Shown here: positions 16,857-25,285 of the stretch, in pieces
How positions within the stretch are numbered: position 1 is the stretch's first letter
Layout: every line of letters begins with the position of its first letter
From: Pandoraea oxalativorans
GTDB lineage: Bacteria > Pseudomonadota > Gammaproteobacteria > Burkholderiales > Burkholderiaceae
Assembly: GCF_000972785.3 (NCBI RefSeq)
Contig: NZ_CP011253.3
Coordinates: 4,712,001 to 4,776,000, forward strand
Direction: 5' to 3'
DNA length: 64,000 nucleotides
Made by a program: the position numbers and the translations under genes
Notes under the pieces: model-generated
Told to the model about the DNA's origin: nothing
Databases searched by the model: none
Seen by the model: the letters and a program-made list of their open reading frames with translations, nothing else

Positions 16857-19532
16857 TCAAACCGTTGCCGGGTCCAGCTTCTCCGGATCGATACCGTACT
16901 TGCGAATCGCCTCGGCGACACGCTCGCGCGGCACGCGCCCCTCGTCGGCCAGCGCACCGAGCGCCGCCAGCACGATGAAGTGACGGTCCACCTCGAAGTA
17001 CGTGCGCAGCGATTCGCGTGTATCCGAACAGCCGAAGCCATCCGTGCCGAGCGTGACGAATCGACGCTCACGCACGAACGGACGAATCTGGTCGCCGACG
17101 ATCTTCATGTAATCCGTCGCGACCACCACCGGCCCCGTGCGATCCGCCAGACATTGCTGGACGTACGGCACACGCGGCGTCTGGTCCGGATGCAGCAGAT
17201 TCCAGCGCTCGACGGCCAGCCCCTCACGACGCACTTCCGTCAGGCTCGTCGCACTCCAGAGATCGCTCTGCACGCCGAAGTCGTCGCGCAGCAATTCGCT
17301 CGCCGCCATGACCTCACGAAGAATCGCACCACTGCCCATGAGTTGTACGCGCGGGGCATCGGCCTTTGCGTCGCTTTCGCGTAGCAAGTACAGCCCCTTG
17401 AGAATGCCCGCTTCCGCGCCTTCGGGCATGGCCGGGTGCGCGTAATTCTCGTTGAGCAGCGTGACGTAGCAGTAAACGTCCTGATCGTCGACGTACATCG
17501 GCTTCATGCCGTCGTGCAGAATCACGGCGAGTTCGTACTGGAACGTGGGGTCGTACGCGACGCAGTTCGGGATGACGGACGCGAGCACGTGGCTGTGACC
17601 GTCGTCGTGTTGCAGACCTTCGCCCATGAGCGTGGTGCGACCGGACGTCGCCCCGAGCATGAAGCCACGTGTACGTGCGTCGCCAGCGGCCCAGGCGAGG
17701 TCGCCCACGCGTTGCAGGCCGAACATCGAATAGAAGATATAGAACGGGATCGTGGCGAAGTCGTGCGTGCTGTACGACGTGCCCGCCGCGATCCACGACG
17801 CCATCGCCCCCGACTCGTTGATGCCTTCTTGCAGGATCTGACCGTCGAGCGCTTCCTTGTAGTAGCTGAGTTGCCCGGCGTCCTGCGGTGTGTAGCGCTG
17901 TCCCTGGAACGAGTGAATGCCGATCTGGCGGAATAGCGGCTCCATGCCGAACGTGCGCGATTCGTCGGGCACGATAGGAATCACGCGCTTGCCGATTTCC
18001 TTGTCCTTGAGCAACGTCGTGAGGATGCGCACGAACGCCATCGTCGTCGACATCTCGCGCTCGCCCGAATCCTTGAGTTGTGCGGCGAAGGTGCTAAGCG
18101 GCGGAATGGCAAGTGGCGCGCGCAAGCCGAAGCGCGCAGGCTGATGACCGCCCATCGCGGCGCGTCGCGCCGCGAAGTAACGACCTTCGGGACTTTCCGG
18201 ATCGGGGCGCAGATACGGCATCTCAGCCAGTTGCTCGTCGCTCACCGGCAGATCGAAGCGGTCGCGGAAGGCGCGCACCGCGTCGGCGCTCATCTTCTTC
18301 AACTGGTGATTGACGTTCTGCCCCTCGCCGACTTCGCCCATACCGAAGCCTTTCACGGTCTTGGCGAGAATGACGGTCGGACGCCCCTCCGTCTTCATCG
18401 CCTGCGCGTAAGCGGCGTGGACCTTCAGCGCGTCGTGTCCGCCGCGTGCGAGTTGCCAGATCTCGTCGTCGCTCAGATGCGCGACCATCGCCAGCAACTC
18501 GGGCGACTTGCCGAAGAAGTGCTCGCGCACATAAGCCCCGTTCTGCGATTTGAACGTTTGATAGTCGCCGTCGACGCACGCCATCATCCGCTCGCGCAGC
18601 AGACCGTGGACGTCCTTTTCCAGCAACGCGTCCCAGCCGCTGCCCCACACCACCTTGATGACGTTCCAGCCCGCCGCCCGGAACGTGCCTTCCAGCTCCT
18701 GGATGACCTTGCCGTTGCCGCGCACGGGGCCATCGAGCCGTTGCAGGTTGCAGTTCACGACGAACACGAGATTGTCGAGACGCTCGCGTCCGCCCAGCGA
18801 GATCGCGGCGAGCGATTCAGGCTGATCCATCTCACCGTCGCCAAGGAACGCCCAGACTTTGCGGCCCTGATGCTGCTTCAGCCCACGGTATTCGAGATAG
18901 CGCATGAAGCGCGCCTGATACGCGGCGGTGATCGGGCCGAGACCCATCGACACCGTCGGGAATTGCCAGAAGTCGGGCATCAGACGCGGATGCGGGTACG
19001 ACGAGATCCCACTGCGCCCCGCTTCACGACGGTAGTTATCGAGCTGCGCCTGTGTGATGCGGCCTTCGACATATGCGCGTGCATAGATGCCCGGTGCGGA
19101 ATGCCCCTGCACGTAGATCATGTCGCCGTCGAACGTATCGGTGCGGCCACGGAAGAAGTGGTCGAAGCCAACGTCGTACAGCACGGCCGCCGACTGGTAC
19201 GTCGCGATGTGGCCACCCACGTTCGAATGCTTGCCCGCGCGCAGCACCATCACCATCGCATTCCAGCGGATGAAGGCGTTCAGACGACGCTCGATGGCGA
19301 GGTCGCCCGGGTACGCGGGCTGGCGCGACGTGGGAATCGTGTTGACGTAGTCGGTCGTCGCACGGGTATGAAAGTCGCCGTGCTGCGCGAAGTCCCACGC
19401 GGCAAGACGGTCGATCAGGAAGTGGGCGCGCGAGCGACCTTCAACGGTGGTGACGCCTTCGAGCGCGTCGAGCCATTCGCGCGTTTCCTGGATATCGGTG
19501 TCGGCACCCGCCGCCACTGGCAATTGAGTCAT
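16857..19532 (-). CDS. aceE: pyruvate dehydrogenase E1 component, homodimeric type
   Basis: 891 residues, close to E. coli AceE. E1 decarboxylates pyruvate (or a related 2-oxo acid) with thiamine diphosphate and acetylates the E2 lipoyl group. The ThDP motif is visible as GDGEMD (residues 231-236) through NCN (260-262), and the middle domain has IPIVPDESRTFGM and INESGAMASW. The start at 19532 has AAGGAGA six bases before it. No aceF or lpd follows, so it is not the usual aceEF operon. It could be a second E1 for pyruvate or an MdeB-like 2-oxobutyrate E1. A MarR gene is divergent, with palindromes between them. Confidence 0.92.
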   Translation of the reverse strand: MTQLPVAAGADTDIQETREWLDALEGVTTVEGRSRAHFLIDRLAAWDFAQHGDFHTRATTDYVNTIPTSRQPAYPGDLAIERRLNAFIRWNAMVMVLRAGKHSNVGGHIATYQSAAVLYDVGFDHFFRGRTDTFDGDMIYVQGHSAPGIYARAYVEGRITQAQLDNYRREAGRSGISSYPHPRLMPDFWQFPTVSMGLGPITAAYQARFMRYLEYRGLKQHQGRKVWAFLGDGEMDQPESLAAISLGGRERLDNLVFVVNCNLQRLDGPVRGNGKVIQELEGTFRAAGWNVIKVVWGSGWDALLEKDVHGLLRERMMACVDGDYQTFKSQNGAYVREHFFGKSPELLAMVAHLSDDEIWQLARGGHDALKVHAAYAQAMKTEGRPTVILAKTVKGFGMGEVGEGQNVNHQLKKMSADAVRAFRDRFDLPVSDEQLAEMPYLRPDPESPEGRYFAARRAAMGGHQPARFGLRAPLAIPPLSTFAAQLKDSGEREMSTTMAFVRILTTLLKDKEIGKRVIPIVPDESRTFGMEPLFRQIGIHSFQGQRYTPQDAGQLSYYKEALDGQILQEGINESGAMASWIAAGTSYSTHDFATIPFYIFYSMFGLQRVGDLAWAAGDARTRGFMLGATSGRTTLMGEGLQHDDGHSHVLASVIPNCVAYDPTFQYELAVILHDGMKPMYVDDQDVYCYVTLLNENYAHPAMPEGAEAGILKGLYLLRESDAKADAPRVQLMGSGAILREVMAASELLRDDFGVQSDLWSATSLTEVRREGLAVERWNLLHPDQTPRVPYVQQCLADRTGPVVVATDYMKIVGDQIRPFVRERRFVTLGTDGFGCSDTRESLRTYFEVDRHFIVLAALGALADEGRVPRERVAEAIRKYGIDPEKLDPATV

Positions 19533-19631
19533 GACATGTCTCCTTGAGATCACGAACCACAGTAGGGATCGCGACGGGGGTTCGCGATAGCGATTACGAG
19601 AGCAATAAGCGAGCAAAAAGTGCCGAATGGA

Positions 19632-19686
19632 TTGCATTTGCAATCGTCGTGCCGGTCATTCTAGCCATGTACAATTGCATCTGCAA
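19632..19686. promoter_or_regulatory. two TTGCA-N2-TGCAA palindromes between aceE and marR
   Basis: TTGCA-TT-TGCAA is at 19632-19643 and TTGCA-TC-TGCAA at 19675-19686, with centres 43 bases apart (about four helical turns). The first extends to ATTGCA/TGCAAT. The second lies 28 bases before the MarR start. Such dyads are typical of MarR dimer sites, so autoregulation and control of aceE are likely. The same motif recurs at 21474-21506. Confidence 0.7.
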
Positions 19687-19714
19687 CTCACATGCGACAT
19701 CGACAAGGACATTC

Positions 19715-20176
19715 ATGAGCACGCCTGACCCCGATCTTTGGTTCTCCTTCGTGCGCGCGCACCGCACAATGATTCGCGAGATCGAGCGCCGTCTGGCGCA
19801 GGCCGACCTGCCCGCCTACGCCTGGTACGACACGCTGTGGGGGCTGGAAAGCGGCCCGCAAGGCACGCGGCGCATGCACGAACTGGCCGACGTGCTTGCC
19901 ATCGAGCGCTACAACCTCACGCGCCTGATCGACCGTCTGGAGCAGGAAGGGCTCGTGACCCGCATGCGCGATCCGGACGACGGACGCGCGGCCTACGCAA
20001 CCATCACCGACAAGGGACGCACCCTTCGCAAGAAGATGTGGAAGGTCTATCAGTCCGCCGTGGCGGAGTTGTTCCTGAGTCAGTTTCGCGAGAAGGACGT
20101 CGCGCCCGTGGCCGAAGCGCTGGATCGGGCGAGTACGGCAGCGAAGGCGTTTCTGTCGGAGACCAAGGCGCGATAG
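19715..20176 (+). CDS. MarR-family transcriptional regulator
   Basis: 153 residues from the ATG at 19715, with AAGGA upstream. It has the MarR winged helix: the helix around TRRMHELADVLAIERYNLTRLIDRLEQEGLV and the wing DPDDGRAAYATITDKGR, flanked by dimerisation helices at both ends. It is divergent from aceE and faces the half-E1 gene tail to tail. Two dyads ahead of it and two more between the half-E1 and GST genes suggest one regulator for the block. The ligand is unknown. Confidence 0.9.
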   Translation: MSTPDPDLWFSFVRAHRTMIREIERRLAQADLPAYAWYDTLWGLESGPQGTRRMHELADVLAIERYNLTRLIDRLEQEGLVTRMRDPDDGRAAYATITDKGRTLRKKMWKVYQSAVAELFLSQFREKDVAPVAEALDRASTAAKAFLSETKAR

Positions 20177-20203
20177 GCCCAGTGGGGCCTTCCGTGCGCG
20201 ATT

Positions 20204-21430
20204 TCAGACCACACCGTAGCGACGCGTGGCGTCTGCGATACGGGTACGCGGCAACGTGCCCTCGTCCACCAGCAGACGCAGCGCGTTGAGTACGATCCAT
20301 CGCACGCCCGGTGCGTCCCCGGTGCCTAAACGCTCGCCGCTGTCGTCCGTCGCTGCCCCGATGTCGGTGTCGTCGCTGCCCAGTGCGGCAAAGCGAGCCG
20401 GTACGAACGCGCCGATCTGATTGGCGATGTGCCGGGCGTAACCGGTGACGGCCAGCACCGGCGCACTGGCGTCGCCAAGACATTGCACGAGATGGGGCAC
20501 GTCCGCAGCGGCATCCGGGCCGTGCAACGCCATACGCTCGGCCTCGCACGCCTCGCGCGCCAGGCGCGTGTAGCTCGGGCAACTCCACACCTCGCACGCG
20601 ACACCCCAATCGAGTTGCAGCCAGCGCGCGGCCTCCAGCACATTCGCCAACGCCCTGCCCGCCCCGCACAGTCGAACGACGTAGGGAGGATTTGTGTCGG
20701 GTAACGTACGCAGGCGGTACATCCCTTTGAAAGCATTGCGCGCATCGCTGCGCGTGAGTGCACGCGACGGCGCGAGGGGGACTTCATGCGCGCTCAGATA
20801 ACAGAAGCCGGATTCACCGCGCACATACAGCGCGTCGAGTGCCGCGCATAGCAACGCCTTGAGCTCATGCGCCGACGCCGGATCGTACGGCAGCCATTCG
20901 GCCTGCGCCGCGAGCCACATCGGCAATTCCGGGCGAACGCGCTTGAACCGGTCCGGCGACCATACGGTGGCGTCGTTGAGGAAAATGCCGCGCCGCCCTG
21001 CCCCGGCGTTCTGAGCGTCTTTCAGTCCGGCCGCTTCGATACCCGCGCTCAACACACCGCGCAACGTCGGCGAATGCAGCAGGTATAGCAACGGACGTTC
21101 GCGTGCCGGCGCCGAGCGGAACCACGTGACGATGGCGCTCGCAAGCGCCACAGGTTGGCTGTTTCGCTTGCGCTTCGACGCCGGATCGCGGGGCGGGGGT
21201 GGTGCGATCTGCGCATCCGAATCGACGATCCAGACCTTGTCGGACGTCTCGCCTTCCGAAAGCGCCCGTGTCAACGACGCGAGCGCACCGGATGGCGACA
21301 CCGGCGTCTGCCCCGCACTGCGCACGGCGCGCAGCTTGCCGATGCAGGCGAGCGCCGCCTGCCGCGTGGCCTCGTCTGGCGCGCTTCGTCCGTCCTTCGC
21401 GGCACGGCCCCGGCTCCCCCATTCCCTCAT
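20204..21430 (-). CDS. half-length pyruvate dehydrogenase E1-like protein
   Basis: 408 residues from the ATG at 21430 (GAGGA five bases upstream; an in-frame ATG at 21469 would add 13 residues). It aligns with the middle and C-terminal domains of AceE only: YDP...EL near residues 182-190, FKGMYRLR at 234-241, and a C-terminal transketolase-like domain that matches AceE in VVRLCGAGRALANV, GYARHIANQIGAFVPARF and VLNALRLLVDEGTLPRTRIADATRRYG. The whole N-terminal ThDP-binding domain is absent, and the middle domain has lost the PDESRTFGM and ESGAMASW landmarks. It cannot be catalytic alone. It may be a regulatory or structural E1 partner, or a decaying duplicate; the frame is intact. Confidence 0.75.
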   Translation of the reverse strand: MREWGSRGRAAKDGRSAPDEATRQAALACIGKLRAVRSAGQTPVSPSGALASLTRALSEGETSDKVWIVDSDAQIAPPPPRDPASKRKRNSQPVALASAIVTWFRSAPARERPLLYLLHSPTLRGVLSAGIEAAGLKDAQNAGAGRRGIFLNDATVWSPDRFKRVRPELPMWLAAQAEWLPYDPASAHELKALLCAALDALYVRGESGFCYLSAHEVPLAPSRALTRSDARNAFKGMYRLRTLPDTNPPYVVRLCGAGRALANVLEAARWLQLDWGVACEVWSCPSYTRLAREACEAERMALHGPDAAADVPHLVQCLGDASAPVLAVTGYARHIANQIGAFVPARFAALGSDDTDIGAATDDSGERLGTGDAPGVRWIVLNALRLLVDEGTLPRTRIADATRRYGVV

Positions 21431-21536
21431 GGCATTCCTCACATCTTGTGATTCGTCGTGGAAACACATACGATTGCAATTGCGATCATTGTATTTGCAA
21501 TCGCAAATCAAGACAACGTCCTGAGGAATGCCATGA
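21427..21536. repeat. 15-bp inverted repeat covering two divergent start sites
   Basis: TCATGGCATTCCTCA at 21427-21441 is exactly complementary to 21522-21536. Each arm carries the Shine-Dalgarno GAGGA and the ATG of one of the two divergent genes (half-E1 leftward, GST rightward). The two mRNAs would start with the same initiation region. Confidence 0.8.
21474..21506. promoter_or_regulatory. two MarR-type dyads between half-E1 and GST genes
   Basis: TTGCA-AT-TGCGA at 21474-21485 and TTGCA-AT-CGCAA at 21495-21506 each match the TTGCA-N2-TGCAA dyads near marR with one change. Their centres are 21 bases apart, two helical turns. They sit midway between the divergent starts, so one bound repressor could shut both genes. 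Confidence 0.65.
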
Positions 21537-22228
21537 ACGTCAAGAATTCCATCCACCCGCCGCTCACCTTCTACACCGCCAACACGCCCAACGGCCTGAA
21601 GGTCAGTCTGTATCTGCACGAAGCCGGTCTGGACCATCGACAGGTGAACGTCGATCTCTCTGCGGGAGAACAGAAGCAACCCGCGTTTTTGTCGCTCAAT
21701 CCGAACGGCAAGATCCCGGTGATCGTCGACCACGAGCGCGATCTGACGGTGTTCGAGTCGGGCGCGATCCTGACCTATCTCGCGACGAAGACCGGCGTGC
21801 TGCAACCGATGACGCAGGCGAAAGCGATAGCCGTGAACCAATGGTTGCACTTTCAGATCGGCGGCATCGGCCCGATGCTGGGTCAACTCTGATGGTTTCT
21901 GCACGGCGCCAGGACGCGCAACGCCGAGGCCATCGAGCGCTATCGCAAAGAGTCGCTGCGGCTGATCGGGGTGGTGGACATGAAGCTGGCCAGATCGGCC
22001 TATCTCGCAACGGACGAGTATTCGATTGCCGACATTGCCGCCTTCGCCTGGCTGCGTACGCACGACGAACTCGACCTCGACCTGACGCCTTTCCCCGATG
22101 TGCGGCAATGGCTCACGGACATCGAGGCGCGTCCCGCAGTGCAAAAGGCGATTGCGGCCAATCGCGGCGCGTCCGAAGCGTCCGAAGCGTCCGAAGCGGC
22201 CGAGGCGGCCGAAGCGAAGGAGGCATGA
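21533..22228 (+). pseudogene. glutathione S-transferase interrupted by an in-frame TGA
   Basis: The frame from the ATG at 21533 to the TGA at 22226-22228 would encode 231 residues of a Ure2p/YfcG-type GST: a thioredoxin-like N-domain (LTFYTANTPNGLKVSLYLHEAG, LNPNGKIPVIVD, FESGAILTYLA) and a helical C-domain (YSIADIAAFAWLRTH). Codon 120 (21890-21892) is TGA and directly precedes TGG; relatives often have tryptophan or a hydrophobic residue here, so a single TGG-to-TGA change is likely. The frame is otherwise intact. The C-terminus ends in an Ala-Ser-Glu repeat encoded by 9-base units. It may be a recent pseudogene or a sequencing error. The SMR gene follows at once. Confidence 0.8.
22169..22213. 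repeat. 9-bp tandem repeat at the end of the GST gene
   Basis: GCGTCCGAA is repeated three times from 22169 and then continues as the related units GCGGCCGAG and GCGGCCGAA. It encodes an Ala-Ser-Glu/Ala-Ala-Glu tail. It keeps the reading frame, so slippage would change tail length without disrupting the protein. Confidence 0.8.
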
Positions 22229-22232
22229 CACG

Positions 22233-22568
22233 ATGAATGCAATGGCCTGGATTTACCTGCTACTCGCGGCGGCACTTGAAATCGCCATGGGGCTCGCGCT
22301 CAAGCTGGGTCAGGGCTGGACGCGCGTGCTGCCGAGTGCGCTCGCCATTGCCGCCGCGCTCGCCAGCATCTACCTGCTGGCGCTGGCGTTGCGTGCGCTG
22401 CCCATCGGCACGGCCTATGCCATCTGGACCGGTATCGGGACGGTTGGACTGGTGGCCATCGGTGTCTTCTGGTTCGGGGAATCGCTGACGTGGAGCCGCG
22501 TCGGCTTTCTGACGCTGGCCATCGTGGGCATTGCCGGACTGCGGTTCTCGGGAGGGGATGCCGCCTGA
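22233..22568 (+). CDS. small multidrug resistance (SMR) family transporter, Gdx/SugE-like
   Basis: 111 residues with four membrane helices. The essential membrane glutamate is E16 in LLLAAALEIAMG, and the WTGIGTVG signature near residue 70 is the Gdx/SugE type rather than the EmrE type, which suggests guanidinium or small cation export. It starts at 22233, after AAGGAGG and only four bases past the GST stop, so it is co-transcribed with the broken GST. The inner membrane is its expected place, as a dimer. Confidence 0.87.
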   Translation: MNAMAWIYLLLAAALEIAMGLALKLGQGWTRVLPSALAIAAALASIYLLALALRALPIGTAYAIWTGIGTVGLVAIGVFWFGESLTWSRVGFLTLAIVGIAGLRFSGGDAA

Positions 22569-22661
22569 TGTGCGAATGTGTGCAATGACTGCCGCACGCG
22601 CGTCAATATCACCCTCTATACTGCCCGGTGTAACCGACACCGGAAGTGATGAGGCCATGAC

Positions 22662-23276
22662 ATGAATCACGATGTGAGCAGCGTCGAACAACTCGAAGCG
22701 ATCTACGGCGAGCCGGGCGAACGCGCGGTCTGGAAGGAACTGACCTACCTCAACGAGGACTACCAGGCGTTCGTGAAAGCCTGTCCGTTCGTGGTGCTGG
22801 CGTCCGTCGGCGACGAAGGCACTGACTGCTCGCCCAAGGGCGATCCGGCCGGCTTCGTCCAGATTCTCGACGAACGCACGCTCGCCGTACCGGATCGTCC
22901 CGGCAACAATCGCATCGACAATCTGCGCAACATCATTGCCGATCCGCGCGTGTCGCTGCTGTTCCTCATTCCCGGCATCGGCGAGACGTTGCGCGTGAAC
23001 GGCCGGGCGCGCATTTCGGTCGACCCCGACCTGCTTGCGCGCTTCGAAGTGAACGGCAAGCTGCCCAAAACGGTCATCGTCGTGTCGATCGATCGCGTGT
23101 ATTTCCATTGCGCGAAAGCCATCGTCCGCTCTCATCTGTGGGATCAGGCGACGCAGATCGCGCGCGAATGTCTGCCGAGCACCGGTGCGATGCATCGACG
23201 TCTGAGCGGCGGTCATTTCGACGCAGAGACTTACGACCGGGACCTTCAGAAGAACACGGCTGCCGGTCTGTATTGA
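22662..23276 (+). CDS. pyridoxamine 5'-phosphate oxidase-family FMN-binding protein
   Basis: 204 residues. It has the PPOX split-barrel pattern of the DR2398-like group: CPFVVLASVGDEGTDCSPKGDPAGFVQILD, LAVPDRPGNNRIDNLRNI, and GETLRVNGRARIS. Such proteins bind FMN or F420 and reduce unknown substrates; several are linked to detoxification. The start has GAGG nine bases upstream. A small hairpin (7-bp arms 22625-22631 and 22637-22643) lies in the leader. Confidence 0.82.
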   Translation: MNHDVSSVEQLEAIYGEPGERAVWKELTYLNEDYQAFVKACPFVVLASVGDEGTDCSPKGDPAGFVQILDERTLAVPDRPGNNRIDNLRNIIADPRVSLLFLIPGIGETLRVNGRARISVDPDLLARFEVNGKLPKTVIVVSIDRVYFHCAKAIVRSHLWDQATQIARECLPSTGAMHRRLSGGHFDAETYDRDLQKNTAAGLY

Positions 23277-23438
23277 CGGATGAAACGTCGGGCCACGTAA
23301 GCGCTTCGGCACCGCATTGTGTCAGCGGCGGTACCGTGGGCATCATCCGTTCGACGGTGAACCCGGCAGCACGAGCAGCAGCGACGGCATCGACGCACAG
23401 GCCAACAGCGGCCGGGTGCGACCTGCGTCCGCGGTGCG

Positions 23439-23606
23439 ACGTTCGACAGCAGCCTCGCGAAGACGTGGTACGAACTCGGCGCAGGCGTCGAAGCGACGCT
23501 GGGCCGCACGTCCCCGCTGTACGCCGGTGTGAAGTACGCGCGCAACATGGGCGGCGACTACCGTCGTAACGTCTATGGACAGGTCGGGTATCGGTATCGC
23601 TGGTGA
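23439..23606 (+). pseudogene. autotransporter beta-barrel C-terminal remnant
   Basis: Codons from about 23439 to the TGA at 23604-23606 spell a typical last part of an autotransporter translocator: TWYELGAGVEATLGRTSPLY, then alternating strands ending in VGYRYRW. The terminal aromatic residue is the BAM recognition signal of outer-membrane barrels. Only about 55 codons remain. A Gly/Ser-rich stretch just upstream (from about 23346) reads in another frame and may be more of the same decayed gene. The interval 23277-23652 contains no other gene. Confidence 0.55.
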
Positions 23607-23652
23607 TGCCCAATGCGACGTGCCGGACGGCACGTCGCGTCCGTGAACTACG

Positions 23653-25146
23653 TCACGCTTGGCGCTGCACGGAGCCGAGCGTGGCGATGTCGCCCGCGTT
23701 TTTCAGCGACTCGACTTGCCAGCAAGCGTCGATCAGGCGGCGCACTTGCGCATCGGGCAGGATACCGTTCACCAGATCGAGGAACTTGGTCTCCAGTTGC
23801 TTATCCGTCATCGGCACCTCCAGACTGCCGATGGCGTGCTCGATGAACTTGTGCAGCGTGCGTCCGTCCTTGAGCGTGATGGTCATGTCGACCTGCTCCG
23901 GTTTGATCGACGGCACGACCGTCGCCGTCACCCGGTCGCGCAGTGCGATGACCGCCGGATCCTGCACCGCCCGGTCGCTGTACTGACGCTCGCCCGCCGC
24001 GCCTTCGATGATCGCCACCGCGACCGAGTGGTAGACGCTGAACTTGCCTTCCAGTCCGATGCGCGGCGTCTTCTTGCCGGTCAGTTCGATGACGAGCGGG
24101 TTGACCTTCAGGTCGATGCTCGCGATCTGGTCTGCCGTCAGTTTGTATTCGTTGCGTAGCTGGATGGCGGCGTCGATGGCCGGGTGGATCACGATGCCGC
24201 ATGCAAACGGCTTGTAGGTGTTGAGCGCCGCCTCGTAGCGCTGGCCGAGACCTTCCGTGATCTCCCGGTAGTCCTGCTTCGTGCTGATGGCGTTCGCCCA
24301 GCCGCGCTTGGCTTCGATCATGCCGTCCGAACTCGTGTAGTCCTTCGCGGCGAGCAACGCGGCGAAGAGTCCGTTGCTGGCGGCACGTCCCGGATTGAAG
24401 CTCTTGTTCATCGAGCCGAACGACTCGCGCAGCCCCACCGGCTACGACGCCGCCAGACCCAGCGCCCAGACCATCTGCTGCTCGGTCAGCCCCAGCACCT
24501 TGCCTGCGGCAGCGGCCGCGCCGAATACGCCAGCGGTGCCGGTGATGTGCCAGCCCACGTCGTAATGGTTCGGATAGACGGCGTTGCCGATGCGGCATTC
24601 CGTCTCCACACCCAGCACCAACGCGTTGAGGAACTCGCGGCCCGAGATCGGGTGATATTCGGACAACGCAAGCAAGGCCGACGTCACCGGACCGGCCGGG
24701 TGGATGATCGTCTTCAGATGCGTATCGTCGTAATCGAAAATGTGGCTCGCCACACCGTTCAGGAACGCCGCATTCATGATGTCGAAGCGTTCCTTTCGGC
24801 CAAGCAGATGCGCCTGCGCCGGACCGGAGAACGGCGTGAGCGCCGCGACGGCACGATCCACCGTCTCATGATGCGAGCCGCCCACAGCCACACCGATCCA
24901 GTTCAGCAGCGTGCGTGTGCCCTCCTTGCGCACGTTGGCGGGCAGGTCTTCGTAACGTGCGTTGACGATGTAACGTGCCAGCGTGCGGGTCACGCCTATG
25001 CCACTCTGTGCATTTTCGGTGGCGCTGGCGACGGATGCCGCGCCGGGGGCGGGCGCGGCGATGCTGCGCTGAACCAGTCCTTGCGCGGCGGCCAGCGAGG
25101 CGAAAGCGCCAGCCTTCAGGGCCGAGCGTCGGGTAAAAGTGCTCAT
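23653..25146 (-). pseudogene. MmgE/PrpD-family protein interrupted by an in-frame TAG
   Basis: From the ATG at 25146 the frame encodes a Tat-type signal (TRRSALKAG, residues 5-13) and then a 2-methylcitrate dehydratase/cis-aconitate decarboxylase-like (MmgE/PrpD) protein of about 497 residues. Recognisable segments are NWIGVAVGGSHHETVDRAV, FDYDDTH and GWHITGTAGVFGAAAAAGKVLGL. A TAG at 24442-24444 interrupts it after LGLAAS; family members usually continue with glutamine, so CAG-to-TAG is the likely change. The rest (LRESFGSMNKSFNPGRAA onward) continues in the same frame to 23653. The LysR gene at 25286 is divergent. Confidence 0.82.
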
Positions 25147-25285
25147 ATGTCTTTCCTCCGTGAAATCGTTGTGTGTACTTTGGTGAATGGCGACCGGTTG
25201 CCCTGCATTGGGGCAGCCCAAAATGATCGGCCATCTCGCGACGCATTAGAATCGCAAAAATCACAACCATTAGTGCACTGAACGC

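Noticed and set aside
21890..21892. Selenocysteine at the TGA in the GST gene
   Set aside because: No SECIS-like hairpin is apparent right after the codon, and GSTs of this type do not use selenocysteine at this place.
24184..25281. A 365-codon plus-strand frame across the broken MmgE/PrpD gene
   Set aside because: It is the antisense shadow of a recognisable gene and shows no domain.
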